Source: Selaginella moellendorffii
Taxonomy: Eukaryota; Streptophyta; Lycopodiopsida; Selaginellales; Selaginellaceae
DNA length: 64,000 bases
NCBI RefSeq assembly: GCF_000143415.4
Contig: NW_003314410.1
Span: 62,001 to 126,000, forward strand
Reading direction: 5' to 3'
The notes below the pieces were generated by a model, which saw only the letters and a list, made by a program, of their open reading frames with translations, had not been told where the DNA came from and did not search any database. Positions 41,867 to 51,793 of the stretch are shown here, in pieces; the stretch's first letter is position 1, and the number at the start of each line of letters is the position of its first letter. The position numbers and the translations under genes are program-made.

Positions 41867-43834
41867 TTGGCATCGCTGGATCGGCTGAGCGAGGCGATCG
41901 ATCGCCTCGACTTTTGCCCCAGCTCGTCGTGCACGCCGGCGGCGTACGCGTCGCTCCTCCAGCAATGCGGGCGCGCGCAAGCGCTGGAGCAGGGGCGGCG
42001 CCTCCACGCGCGGATCGCCGCCACCGGCCACGCCACCGACCGCTACCTCTGCAACCTCCTCGTCCAGATGTACGGCAGGTGCCGCAGCGTCGGCGAGGCG
42101 CGTTCGGTCTTCCGCGGCATCAAGCGCCGCAACGTCTTCTCCTGGAACATCATGCTCGCGGCGTATGCCCACAACGGGCATTACGATCTCGCGCGGGCGG
42201 TCTTTGAGGAGATGCCCGAGAGAGACACAGTGTCATGGAACGAGATGCTTGGAGCTTACGCGAAGGGTGGTTTGTTGCGTGAGGCGAGAGAGTGCTTCGA
42301 TCGGATACCAGCCCCGGACGTTGTGTCGTGGACGCTCATGGTTTCGGCATATGCCATGGCTGGGCATTTTTTAGAGGCCATTTTGATGTTCCGGCGGATG
42401 GATCTCGAGGGCGTCCACCCCGACCGAGTTATGTATGTGATCATCCTCGACGCTTGTGCAAGCGTTTTGGCGCTGGATCTGGGACGGATCATCCACTCTT
42501 GTCTACTCGACGGGCATGAGCATGATTTTGGGATGAACTTGGTCGTGCGAACCGCGCTCGTCAACCTGTATGGCAAGTGTGGCGCTGTGGAAGACGCTCA
42601 GAGTGTTTTCGACAGCTACTTTCTCTCAAAACAGGGTGATCAATCAGACAAAGAACAAGGTATCACGCTGTGGAACGCGATGATGGCAGCATATGCTCAA
42701 AACGGGCAGATCGCCAGAGCCGTAGACCTCTTCGGCAAGATGCCCGCCAGAGACGTGATCTCGTGGAACACAATGGTTGCCGCGCTTGCTCAGAACGAGA
42801 TGGAGAAAGCCGCCATGGAAACCTTCTCGCTGATGGATCTCGAGGGCGTGCAGCCGAACGAGATCACCTTCATCGCGGCGATCGACGCATGCTCCAAGCT
42901 CGGCAGCCTCGCTATCGCCGAGCTCGTCCACTCGAGCGTCCGCTTCTGCGGCTTCCAATCTGACGTAAGAATCGGAAACGCTCTTCTCAACATGTATGGC
43001 AAATGCGGGTGCGTGGAGGTCGCTAGAGAGGTCTTTCGCAATATGCCAGAGAAAAACGTTGTCTCTTGGAGCGCGCTCATCTCGGCCTACAGCCAAAACC
43101 ACCGCTGCAAGGAAGCTCTCGCTTCGTACCGCCAGATGATCCACGAAGGAGTGAAACCAAACGAGGTGACACTCCTGGGAGCGATCGACGCCTGCGCGGG
43201 ATCTGCCGTAGCAGCGGACGCCGAGGCAATTCACACCAACGTCAGGGACTACTCCAGCTTGATCAACGTCGAACTCGCCACAAACCCGGTGATCGGAAAC
43301 GCGATCATCAACATGCACGGGAAGTGTGGCAACCTCGCCGCCGCCATGGCCGCGTTCGCCAAGCTCGGCTCCAGAAGGAACGTCATCTCCTGGAACACGA
43401 TCATCGGCGCGTATGCCCACTCGGGGAATACCCAGGGAGCGATCGAGCTCTTCCGGGCTATGGCGGTGGACGGGGCAGTACCGCCCAACGAAGGCTGCTT
43501 CACCAGCGTTCTCTCGAGCTGCAACCACGCCGGACTCTTGGGCGACGCTTGCGACTACTTCGCGATGATGGTAGCGGACTTTGGCATCGCCCCCGTGACG
43601 GAGCACTTCCACTGCATGATCGACGTGCTGGGACGAGCCGGGAGGCTGGCGGAGGTGGCGGAGCTGATCAAGAGCATGCCATGCAAGGCCGACGTTATTG
43701 CCTGGACGGCTTTCGTGGATGCGTGTAAGACGCACGGAGAGTTTGGCAAGGCAGGAGAGGTGGTCTTGGAGAAAGGATTTGTGCCATCAAACTCTGGCCC
43801 TTACGCACTGCTTTCTAACATGTACGCTGCGTGA
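41867..43834 (+). CDS. PLS-type PPR protein lacking an ATG start
   Basis: The open frame runs from TTG 41867 (TTG GCA TCG CTG GAT, read ?ASLDRLSEAIDRL) to TGA 43832-43834 and encodes about 655 residues. It has the usual N-terminal block YASLLQQCGRAQALEQGRRLH followed by P, L and S motifs (VFSWNIMLAAYAHNGHYDLA, DVISWNTMVAALAQNE, PNEVTLLGAIDACAG) and ends at YALLSNMYAA. An in-frame TGA sits at 41861-41863 and no ATG precedes the conserved region; the first in-frame Met is in LLVQMYGRC, about 67 residues in. Either initiation is non-AUG, or ATG has mutated to TTG. The E domain is cut off by TGA right after NMYAA. RNA-binding organelle factor if functional. Confidence 0.75.
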   Translation: MASLDRLSEAIDRLDFCPSSSCTPAAYASLLQQCGRAQALEQGRRLHARIAATGHATDRYLCNLLVQMYGRCRSVGEARSVFRGIKRRNVFSWNIMLAAYAHNGHYDLARAVFEEMPERDTVSWNEMLGAYAKGGLLREARECFDRIPAPDVVSWTLMVSAYAMAGHFLEAILMFRRMDLEGVHPDRVMYVIILDACASVLALDLGRIIHSCLLDGHEHDFGMNLVVRTALVNLYGKCGAVEDAQSVFDSYFLSKQGDQSDKEQGITLWNAMMAAYAQNGQIARAVDLFGKMPARDVISWNTMVAALAQNEMEKAAMETFSLMDLEGVQPNEITFIAAIDACSKLGSLAIAELVHSSVRFCGFQSDVRIGNALLNMYGKCGCVEVAREVFRNMPEKNVVSWSALISAYSQNHRCKEALASYRQMIHEGVKPNEVTLLGAIDACAGSAVAADAEAIHTNVRDYSSLINVELATNPVIGNAIINMHGKCGNLAAAMAAFAKLGSRRNVISWNTIIGAYAHSGNTQGAIELFRAMAVDGAVPPNEGCFTSVLSSCNHAGLLGDACDYFAMMVADFGIAPVTEHFHCMIDVLGRAGRLAEVAELIKSMPCKADVIAWTAFVDACKTHGEFGKAGEVVLEKGFVPSNSGPYALLSNMYAA

Positions 43835-43948
43835 AACCTTGGAAGTGCATAAGATCACATCAAACTACGTCAAATTTAATTAATTACTTGATTCTTCTGT
43901 ACAAGTGGCTCGACTCTAAAGAGGAGGAAAAAAGAGAGATTTAGAAGT

Positions 43949-44930
43949 CTAGAGCGCGAGTGACGCTCCAGCTCCAGCTGGTTGCTTGGATCCAGCGAGC
44001 TGAAGATTTCCCACCCCACTGGCAACTGGCGTCACGTTGGTGTATTTGGCAATCGCATCTCTCAATCTTTGGATCTGCATCGGAGGTAATCACAGTCACA
44101 GTCAGGTCAGTCCGGCAAAAATCTCTAGAGAGAAATTTTCAATCCAGCTCTCACCTTTGAGATGGTGCAAGAGAATGACTCGAGGTGGCCCTGAGCGCGG
44201 TACACAAAGAAGAGCGGCAGCACCTTGACATTCAAGGCCTTGCAGATCTCCGTGTTGTCATCGTAGTTAATCTTGAGGAAGAGAACCTCCGGATGCTCCT
44301 TTGCGATCTTACACAGCTGCGCGTATTCACCCAAAATCAGTCCCAAGAAAGAAAAAAAACGCTTTTTTTTTGGAGAGGAAAGTAAAAGAAGCATTCAATC
44401 ACCTTTGGATAGAGCGTTCTACAGCCGTTGCAATGTCTTGCGTAGAAATCCACAATGACGAGTCTATCCCCGGCATTGGAGAGTGCGTCAATGAATTCTT
44501 GCATGGAGTGGATTTCCACCATGTTGGGCGCCCCATCCTTATCCCACCATTTCAACCACGGTGCCGTGTTCAACACCTATCACCGCGTCACACATACCGT
44601 TAGAGAAAGAAGAAAAAAATTTCACTTCTAAGTCAAACAAATCACCCGCATACTTGAGGAACTAGAAAATTCCCTCGCAAAGAGGATAAAAAATCTCACC
44701 TTGGACATCCCCGAAGAGCCCGCTCTCAATCTCGAGCAATGTTGCCGCTGCTGCTGCCGATTTCTGACAGCCAGCTGCCGAGAAATCCCCCAAAACTGCG
44801 AACTCCATGGAGCAGCGCCCAATCTCACGCACGAATGCGACGACGACGATGCTACCGACGATTCCCCTACCACAAGCCGCGCGTTCTCACTCGACAAGAT
44901 TCTCGCAGTGGGATGCAAGACCTGCGCCAT
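43949..44930 (-). CDS. ACHT-type chloroplast thioredoxin-like protein
   Basis: Four exons (44700-44930, 44403-44576, 44155-44316, 43949-44074), 230 aa. Ser/Arg-rich transit peptide ([19 protein letters not shown]), then the characteristic [20 protein letters not shown], the thioredoxin core [38 protein letters not shown], cis-Pro in [12 protein letters not shown], and [18 protein letters not shown]. The active site is CNGC preceded by His instead of Trp, as in atypical Cys/His-rich thioredoxins (ACHT/thioredoxin-like 1), which transmit oxidative signals between 2-Cys peroxiredoxin and chloroplast targets. Convergent with the PPR upstream (114 bp between stops). Confidence 0.9.
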
Positions 44931-45770
44931 TTCCCGAGGATTTGAGAGACCGCGCGCTGAAATTTCCTCTGATTCAAGCCTATCTAGGATGAAATGGAAA
45001 ACCTCTGGGGCCGCGATCGACAAGAAATGGATGAATGCGCTACCAATTTCGGAAAACTACACACCGCCGGGAAGAGAAGAGTGCACCTGGACAGAGAATC
45101 GCACGCTCGCTCGCTCGATTCCTTGGCGGCTAGCTGACCTAATAGTCTAGACGCTTCCCTTCGCGTGGACGAAAGGGAGTGTTCTTCGATTGTGGATGAG
45201 TCGTGGCCAGTTTCCCCCTTTAAAGCGTCCACACGATTCCGCCCGTCAAACGCATCGCCGCCGTCCGCGTGCCTGGTAGATTCCGGAATAGCACCCGCGA
45301 TCCACGCCATCCGTGTGTCCTCATCCAGTAACGAGTGGCCAGAATTTTCTATACGTGTGGCTAAATGGATATGGAGGGAATTTTGAAAGGAGCTTCCAAG
45401 CTGGAGGCGGGCCATAGTCGATAAGATCCACCGTCCGTTCCTGGCACATCTGACGGCCGCAATAAAAAGTACGACGATCTTTTGACAGGTATAGCCTAAT
45501 GCGGCCCACTAACTCTTTCGGTGGGAGGGATGCATTTGTCAATACCGTGTCAATGTTGTGATGAAATAAGATTTGGAGAACTATGGGCGAATATGATAGC
45601 ATCTTTTCTTTTGTGTGGCAACCCACAAATTCCTGGCATTGACAACTACCATGTGTCGCTGGCTCCATGCTTCGCCACAACTTTGGATCATCTGATACGT
45701 TGCTGGTGTGCCTGTGTGAGCATCAAAACCAGGCACGTCGCCCGTGAGGGACAAATATCTACCAAGAGCC
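44931..45770. other. Spacer between ACHT and the second PPR gene
   Basis: 840 bp with promoter and leader of the ACHT gene at its left end and the 3' flank of the minus-strand PPR at its right end. Short frames on both strands show no recognisable domain. Confidence 0.5.
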
Positions 45771-47633
45771 CTAATCGCCGCGCAAACAAGTCCACTCCAA
45801 AGAATCTGGGACAAAGGGCATCTCCGCCACAAGCTCGTGGGCTTCCGCCACGTAGCCGCCCCTTGCGAGCGCGTCCACGATACAATTGTAGTGCTGCTTC
45901 GTCGGCCGTACGGCAAAGTCGTACGCCATGGACCGGAGGTAGGACCCGGCGAGAAAGCACCGCCCCGAGTGGCTGCACGCGTTTAGGACGAGCACCCAGC
46001 ACACGGCGTCCGGTGAGACCGTACATTTGGCCAGGTCGAATAGGGCCACCGCCCCGTCGGTGTGGCCGTACGCGCACAGCAGTGTGGCCCAGGAAGCGAG
46101 GGTTTGATCCGGCATTGCGTCAAAGAATTTCTTGGCTCGATTAGGGCCGCCCATCTGGGCGTGGGCGGCGAGCATCGTGTTCCAGGCGATGGCGTCGCGG
46201 CACGGCATTGCCGCGAACAGGCTCCTGGCAGCGTCGATATCTCGATTGGAGCAGTGCATTGCCAGGATCGCGTTCCACGACTGTGGGTTTCGCTGCGGCA
46301 TCGAGTGAAATAGCGCGAGGGCTCGATTGACATCGCTGCTGGTAGCGTGCGCCGCCAGGATTGTGTTCCAGGAAGTGGTGTCGCGATGAGGCATCTGCTC
46401 GAACAGGCATTGCGACTGCTCCAAATCTCCGGCCCTCACCGAAGCGAGCAGCATTGTGTTCCAGGAGGTTTGATTTCCATGCGGCATCTGTGAGAAATGC
46501 CGCCTTGCCATTTCCAAATGCCCTGTCGTGGCAAATGCTTCGAGCAGTAGATTCCACGATTCGATGCTTCGTTCGGGAACACTGCCAAAAGTTCTTCTCG
46601 CGTCCTCAAAACTATTGCTTTCCACAAACGCTGTGAGCATTGCGTTCCAAGCAACAAGATCGCGCTCTTTCATCCCATCAAAGAGATCCTTTGCCAGATC
46701 CAGATGCCCGTTCACGGCATATGCGGTGAGCATCACGGTCAAAGATACCGGCGTCTGGACCGGTATCTCACGAAATATTCGCTCAGCCTCTTCCAGATTC
46801 CCCTCCTGCGCGAAAGCGTTTATCACGGTCGTCCACGCCACGACATTCCTCTCGGGCATTCTATCCAACAGCCACGTGGCACCCGACAGATTCCGGGACT
46901 GGCAATAAGCGGCCAGGATCACAGTCCACGACACGAGATCCCGGAATGGCATCTCATCAAATAGTTTCTTGGCGGCATCCAGCCGTCCAGCCTGCCCGAG
47001 GGCGGCGATCATGGCCGTAGATGACACCAGATTCCTTTCCGGAATTAGCTCGTGAAAGATTTCTATGGCTGAGACTAAATCCCCGAGCTGGGCATTTGCC
47101 GTAAGGATAGAATTCCACGACACAAGATTGACAAGGGGCATTTGCGCAAATACTTCGCAAGATCGATCAAGAAACCCTGCTCGCGCATTTGCTGCTAGAA
47201 TTGTTGTCCAGGAGATGATATCCTTCTCGGGCATCCGATCAAACAGATCTCTCGCGAGATCCAATTCCCCAGCCTTGGCAAATGCCGCGAGCATCGTGTT
47301 GCAAGAGACAATGCTCGCCTCCGGCATGGCGGCGAAGAACAATCGCGCTTGCTGGAAATCCCCATTCCGGGTGTAGCACGAGAGCATCGAGTCCCAGGTG
47401 TAGAAATCTTTGTGCCGGGTGGAATCGAAGACCTCGCGCGCGAGAGCGGCGCCATCGCAGCGCGCGTACATCTGGATGAGCTTGTTGGACAGGAAAGGAT
47501 CGCCATCGGCGGCCCTAAGATCCACGGAGCTGGCCAAGCAAGCGTGGAGCTCTCGAGCCTGGGGCAAATCCTGACAGGCCTCGATCGCGTGAAGGATCTC
47601 TTTTCTCGTATCCCCAGCGATGGCGAGATTCAT
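45771..47633 (-). CDS. PLS-type PPR protein with truncated C-terminus
   Basis: One exon of about 620 aa, taking ATG 47633 (MNLAIAGDTRKEILHAIEAC), which starts the usual N-terminal block; an ATG at 47741 is in frame but would overlap the divergent galacturonokinase start. About 15 PPR motifs, mostly short S-type (31 aa) units such as DLVSWTVILAAYCQSRNLSGA and TSWNTILAAHATSSDVNRA. It ends FVPDSLEWTCLRGD, in the middle of what is normally the first half of the E motif, so editing-type C-terminal domains are absent. Likely an organelle RNA-binding protein. Confidence 0.83.
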   Translation of the reverse strand: MNLAIAGDTRKEILHAIEACQDLPQARELHACLASSVDLRAADGDPFLSNKLIQMYARCDGAALAREVFDSTRHKDFYTWDSMLSCYTRNGDFQQARLFFAAMPEASIVSCNTMLAAFAKAGELDLARDLFDRMPEKDIISWTTILAANARAGFLDRSCEVFAQMPLVNLVSWNSILTANAQLGDLVSAIEIFHELIPERNLVSSTAMIAALGQAGRLDAAKKLFDEMPFRDLVSWTVILAAYCQSRNLSGATWLLDRMPERNVVAWTTVINAFAQEGNLEEAERIFREIPVQTPVSLTVMLTAYAVNGHLDLAKDLFDGMKERDLVAWNAMLTAFVESNSFEDARRTFGSVPERSIESWNLLLEAFATTGHLEMARRHFSQMPHGNQTSWNTMLLASVRAGDLEQSQCLFEQMPHRDTTSWNTILAAHATSSDVNRALALFHSMPQRNPQSWNAILAMHCSNRDIDAARSLFAAMPCRDAIAWNTMLAAHAQMGGPNRAKKFFDAMPDQTLASWATLLCAYGHTDGAVALFDLAKCTVSPDAVCWVLVLNACSHSGRCFLAGSYLRSMAYDFAVRPTKQHYNCIVDALARGGYVAEAHELVAEMPFVPDSLEWTCLRGD

Positions 47634-47666
47634 GCCAGGGAACCAGGTAGGGTTCTTGGCATTTCC

Positions 47667-48947
47667 ATGGACGAGCGCCACTGGCCGACGCAGGATCACG
47701 TCGATGAAATCCGCAAGAATGTGGAAGCGATGGGCGCTCAATCAGGAGGCTTCCAGATCGTGGCGTCGCCATACCGGATCTGCCCACTGGGCGCCCACGT
47801 CGATCACCAGGGCGGCGCCGTCACGACCATGGCGCTGGATCGTGGCGTGCTCCTGGGATTCGCGGCGGCCGCGGGGCCGGAGATCCGCGTGAGGTCGGCC
47901 CAATTCCCTGGCGAGGTGAGCTTCCGGATCCCGCAAGAATCCACCAACATCGAGCATTGCGACGCGGAGTCCCAGTGGGGTGATCTCGCCCGCGGCGCTT
48001 GCTACGCGCTCCTCCGCGCGGGGCACGCCATCTCCAGGGGGATCGTCGCCTTCCTCGACGGCGGCGAGGGATTCCATGGCTGTGGCGTGAGCTCCTCCGC
48101 GGCGGTGGGGATCGCCTTCCTCCTCGCGATGGAGCGCGCCAACGATCTCCTCGTCTCGCCCGAGGCCAACGTAGAGCTCGACCGGATCCTCGAGAACGAG
48201 TTCCTGGGCGTCAAGAACGGTGTCATGGACCAATCGGCCATTCTCTTCGCGAGACCGGGCTGCCTCACGCTCATCCGGTGCCACGAGCTCGATCGAACGC
48301 ATCAATCTCTCCAGTTTGGAGGAGGAGGAGGAGGATCGAGCTACAAGATCTTGCTCGCCTTCTCGGGCCTCCGCCACGCGCTGGCATCCAAGCCCGGGTT
48401 TAATCTCCGGGTGTCCGAGTGTAACAAGGCCGCCAAGTTCCTTCTCGAGGCCGCCGGGAGGGACAAGAAGAGAAAGGTGGCGGTGCTTGGCGACGTAGCT
48501 CCGGAGGAGTATACTCGGCTCAAAGCGAAGCTAGCGGCGGTGGAGGGCGGCCATCTCGCGAGGCGGGCGGAGCATTTCTTCTCGGAGAGAGCTCGGGTGG
48601 AGGCCAGCGTCAAGGCTTGGGTGGCGGGGGACCTGGCGGAGTTTGGGCGGCTCATGACCGAGTCCGGGCGGAGCTCCATCGAGAACTACGAGTGTGGCTG
48701 CGAGGCGCTGATTGATCTGTGGGGGATACTGGCGGAGGCGCCGGGTGTGTATGGAGCGCGGTTTAGCGGCGCGGGGTTTCGAGGCTTCTGCGTTGCGCTG
48801 GTGAAGGCGGAGATGGCGGACGAGGCTGCGAGGTTTGTGAGGAGAAAGTATCGGGAGGCACAGCCAGAGCTCTCGAAGAATGTTGGTGGCGATCAAGGCG
48901 TGGTGATATGCGATTCTGGCGGCTGCGCATCCCTTATGGATTTGTGA
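47667..48947 (+). CDS. GALAK: Galacturonokinase (GHMP kinase)
   Basis: Single exon, 426 aa, from MDERHWPTQDHVDEIRKNVE. Motifs: VASPYRICPLGAHVDHQGG (sugar-binding region), GCGVSSSAAVGIAFLLAME (GHMP ATP loop), NEFLGVKNGVMDQSAILFA, LLAFSGLRHAL, NLRVSECNKAAKFLL, and GVYGARFSGAGFRGFCVAL (motif 3). The similarity is with plant galacturonokinase rather than galactokinase (PYRICPLGAHVDHQGG is diagnostic). It phosphorylates D-galacturonic acid at C1, feeding UDP-GalA for pectin synthesis in the salvage pathway, in the cytosol. It is intronless here and GC-rich. Its start codon is 33 bp from the divergent PPR ATG and its stop is 29 bp from the convergent PHO1-like stop. Confidence 0.93.
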   Translation: MDERHWPTQDHVDEIRKNVEAMGAQSGGFQIVASPYRICPLGAHVDHQGGAVTTMALDRGVLLGFAAAAGPEIRVRSAQFPGEVSFRIPQESTNIEHCDAESQWGDLARGACYALLRAGHAISRGIVAFLDGGEGFHGCGVSSSAAVGIAFLLAMERANDLLVSPEANVELDRILENEFLGVKNGVMDQSAILFARPGCLTLIRCHELDRTHQSLQFGGGGGGSSYKILLAFSGLRHALASKPGFNLRVSECNKAAKFLLEAAGRDKKRKVAVLGDVAPEEYTRLKAKLAAVEGGHLARRAEHFFSERARVEASVKAWVAGDLAEFGRLMTESGRSSIENYECGCEALIDLWGILAEAPGVYGARFSGAGFRGFCVALVKAEMADEAARFVRRKYREAQPELSKNVGGDQGVVICDSGGCASLMDL

Positions 48948-48976
48948 AGCATTTCTCTTTTTTTTTCTTCTTTCTT

Positions 48977-51483
48977 TCAGAGTGGGATTGTTTTGGTCAT
49001 TCTGCTGTGCTCGTTTTCCAGCCTGCGAGAGAGAAGCATTACTTCCGATATAACGGAGTAGAGGATTGGTTCTTTACCTGAAAAAGTTCCAGAGGCCTCT
49101 CCTGAGAACTTCCAAGAACGCAAACATGAACTGCACCACCTGTTGATCCGTGCCGGCACGAAAAGATAAAAAAGAATGCAGCCACGCAAAGCGAAGAAAT
49201 GAGTTGACAACCTGTGCACGTAACAGGCATGAGTTGTTGATATTACTACCACGAGTACTCACCATGGACGCGATGTAGATTGCTTTCTTCGTGAGGATGA
49301 GCTCGTCTCGGAGCCAAGGATTGCGTGACCGTCGCTGGAGCAGCCCCCAGTCCATGACGAGATCCCAATAGAGCTGGTACATCGTTGTACACAAAGATAT
49401 GACTATGAATGATACGAACCAGAGTGTGGAGCCTGTTCTTGCGTACGCAAACTTGGCCATGAGCGAAAGCATTCCGCACAAATACTTGGCAGCGTTGGCA
49501 AGCTGTACTTGATCTCCGTCATGCCATTTCCTGAGGCACTAGAAAAGGCAAGATCACTCCAGGCTCTGGAAGAGAGTCGTACCTGGAGAATTCTCCACCA
49601 CTGCGGAAGCAAAAGCATGGCACACTGATATGTAGTAGTGAAGCAGACTGCAGTGTCGCCAGCCAGAACACGGCCTCCATGGTAGCACACGGAAAAGCCA
49701 AGATCCTTGAGAGCTGAAGCCTGCGATGGAATGGATCTAGCTAGAAAAACGAAAGTGCGGAATAAAAAATGCGGAAGAACACTGATACCTGGCTAGTAAG
49801 CTGGTCAGCAAAGAAAAAATCTGCAAACCTGACCTGCAAAAAGATATCAAAAACGTTCAGCAAGCTACCTCAGGCTGGGATGGAGACGAACTTCAGAAAG
49901 AGGCGAAAAGATGGTCCGGGCGATCAGCCGCAGAAGACCATATCGTGCAGGCTTGTAGAAATAATTGTAAGGAATAACAAGTAGAGCCACCACAACCTGA
50001 ATCCATCTTCAGCAGATTTGTTAGAAGTGGCATGACTGCTTTCTTAGAATCACTGCTTCACTTACCACAATAACAAGAAGCGGCATGTCATTGGTCGTGA
50101 CAGCTTGAATGGCCAAAATATCAGCACCAAGGTAAAGAACCATGCCGAGTAGCAAAATCGCGGCAAGAGCAAGACTTATGAGGAAAATGTCTTGGTGTTT
50201 TAGATCCGCTCCCGGCGCCATCTCAAGCATGGAGGCATAGTGAATCCGCGCCCGCTGCCAGAAGTAGACGTTGCAGGCATACATGCACAAGTGGAGCACA
50301 AATAACGCGAGAGTGCTGTAAAGGATTTAAACGCAGCTCCTTCAAACGTGAACTTTGATCATACCCGAATATTGAAAACGTTGTCAGCATGGCCGCTCCC
50401 CTCTTCCTACGAGAAAGAATATGTAGCAGCACGAAGGCTGCAAGCAATCCCAGGCAGCTCCCCGTCACAAGCCCTGCAAGGCCGCAACACACTTTGCGAA
50501 TTACATGGCCGGTATGCAAGTCACGTACCAGAGTAGAAACTTGTACGCGAGGATGACGAAGTGTAGTACCATCCCTTGATGAAAGTGTGCTTGACAATGC
50601 TGTTCACTTGGTCCATCGTGTCAAGCAACTGCTTCCACGAACAAGTCACAAGATTTTTCCAAGCAGCAAAAGACATGCCTTATGCGAGGTCCGAAAGTAC
50701 GACGTTTCCACAGCTCTCATGTACGCAGAGCTCACGTTTTGTCCTGTGATCTGCAGCGCACGGCAAAGGACCCCGTAAGATTGCTTCCCAGGAACGGAAA
50801 AGCGTGATCACGGTACCTTGTCGAATTTTTTCGTGATTTTCCAGAATGCCATCCTATTTAGCGTGCTGCAGCCAACACACCAAAGATCAGCATTCGCGAA
50901 TTCCTGATCAATCCGGACCTGTAGTTACGTAGAAGAGAAAGTTGTCTGCAAAGATCGGCCACCGCATTGCAAAGAGAGCTCGACTTCCGCGCATCTGTAA
51001 GTAATGGAAATTAGCAAAACTATCAAAAGAGATGCTACAAACCTCCAGTAACTGAGTGGTGATCATTCTCGAGCTGGAGTAGTAGCATACGCGCTCTCGA
51101 TTCGAGTTCTCCTTCCCTGGCGATATAGAAACCATTGACAATGCCGAGCTGCAAATCGAGCGCCCGGAAAAATGCTCGCTCATTCTCGCTAGCGGCGGAA
51201 TCCAGCTCCGTCTCAAATGCCGCATGGCCGCCCCGCGAATGCACAACAATCTGGAACAACATCCCACCAAAATATAATTCGCAACCACGATCGATCGCCA
51301 AGAAAGAAAGATTACTTCGATCTTCCTGCGGCGCCTGCCAAGGAGGTAACCTGGCATCCAAGATCGCCGTGCCGGACCGGAGCGCTTGATCTTGCGGAGC
51401 TCCTTCTTGAGATCCTTGTAATCGCAGTAGGAATCCCGCCATTCCGGCACCAGCTGCCACTGGAGCTGCTTCTGGAATTTCAT
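48977..51483 (-). CDS. PHO1/SYG1/XPR1-type SPX-EXS phosphate transporter
   Basis: Multi-exon gene from ATG 51483 to TGA 48977-48979. The SPX domain begins MKFQKQLQWQLVPEWRDSYC and DYKDLKKELRKIK, with FFRALDLQLGIVNGFYIARE and TLNRMAFWKITKKFDK further on (the Lys cluster senses inositol pyrophosphates). Then LLDTMDQVNSIVKHTFIKG, several TM segments (GLVTGSCLGLLAAFVLLHIL and others) and the EXS domain (TMYQLYWDLVMDWGLL, FVQFMFAFLEVLRRGLWNFF-like C-terminal region, then RLENEHSRMTKTIPL). PHO1 proteins export phosphate at the Golgi/plasma membrane. One intron after SYFRTSHK seems to need a GC donor (AAG|GCATGT). Exon borders in the TM region are not itemised. Confidence 0.87.
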
Positions 51484-51693
51484 GATTCGGCCGCGATGCC
51501 GCTGCTGCTACGCAATAGCGGGCAAGGTTGAGGTCCTCCTCCTCGACGGCATTACGATTGCGCCGCGGGAACTCTGCAAAGCATCGCGCTGCTAGGGACA
51601 TTATAAGAACGGGCGTCCAGCGAACGAGATTCCTATGATGGACAGTGACGCTACCACGGCACGCACAAACAACGCTTCGCCTCTTCCGCAAGC

Positions 51694-51793
51694 NNNNNNN
51701 NNNNNNNNNNNNNNNNNNNNNNNNNNNNNNNNNNNNNNNNNNNNNNNNNNNNNNNNNNNNNNNNNNNNNNNNNNNNNNNNNNNNNNNNNNNNN
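51694..51793. other. Assembly gap (100 N)
   Basis: 100 N upstream of the PHO1-like gene. Sequence composition differs on either side (moderate GC to the left, AT-rich to the right). Confidence 0.98.

Noticed and set aside
42644-43735. Long antisense frame opposite the 41.9-kb PPR gene
   Set aside because: Sense strand encodes clear PPR motifs; antisense translation has no recognisable domain.
45321-45680. 119-codon minus-strand frame downstream of the second PPR gene
   Set aside because: No domain, not in frame with the PPR, and located in its 3' flank. I looked for a frameshifted E/DYW domain here and found no DYW-like motifs.
47634-47741. Upstream extension of the 45.8-kb PPR protein from ATG 47741
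   Set aside because: Would add 36 residues outside the PPR block and overlap the galacturonokinase coding start; ATG 47633 fits the usual N-terminal block.
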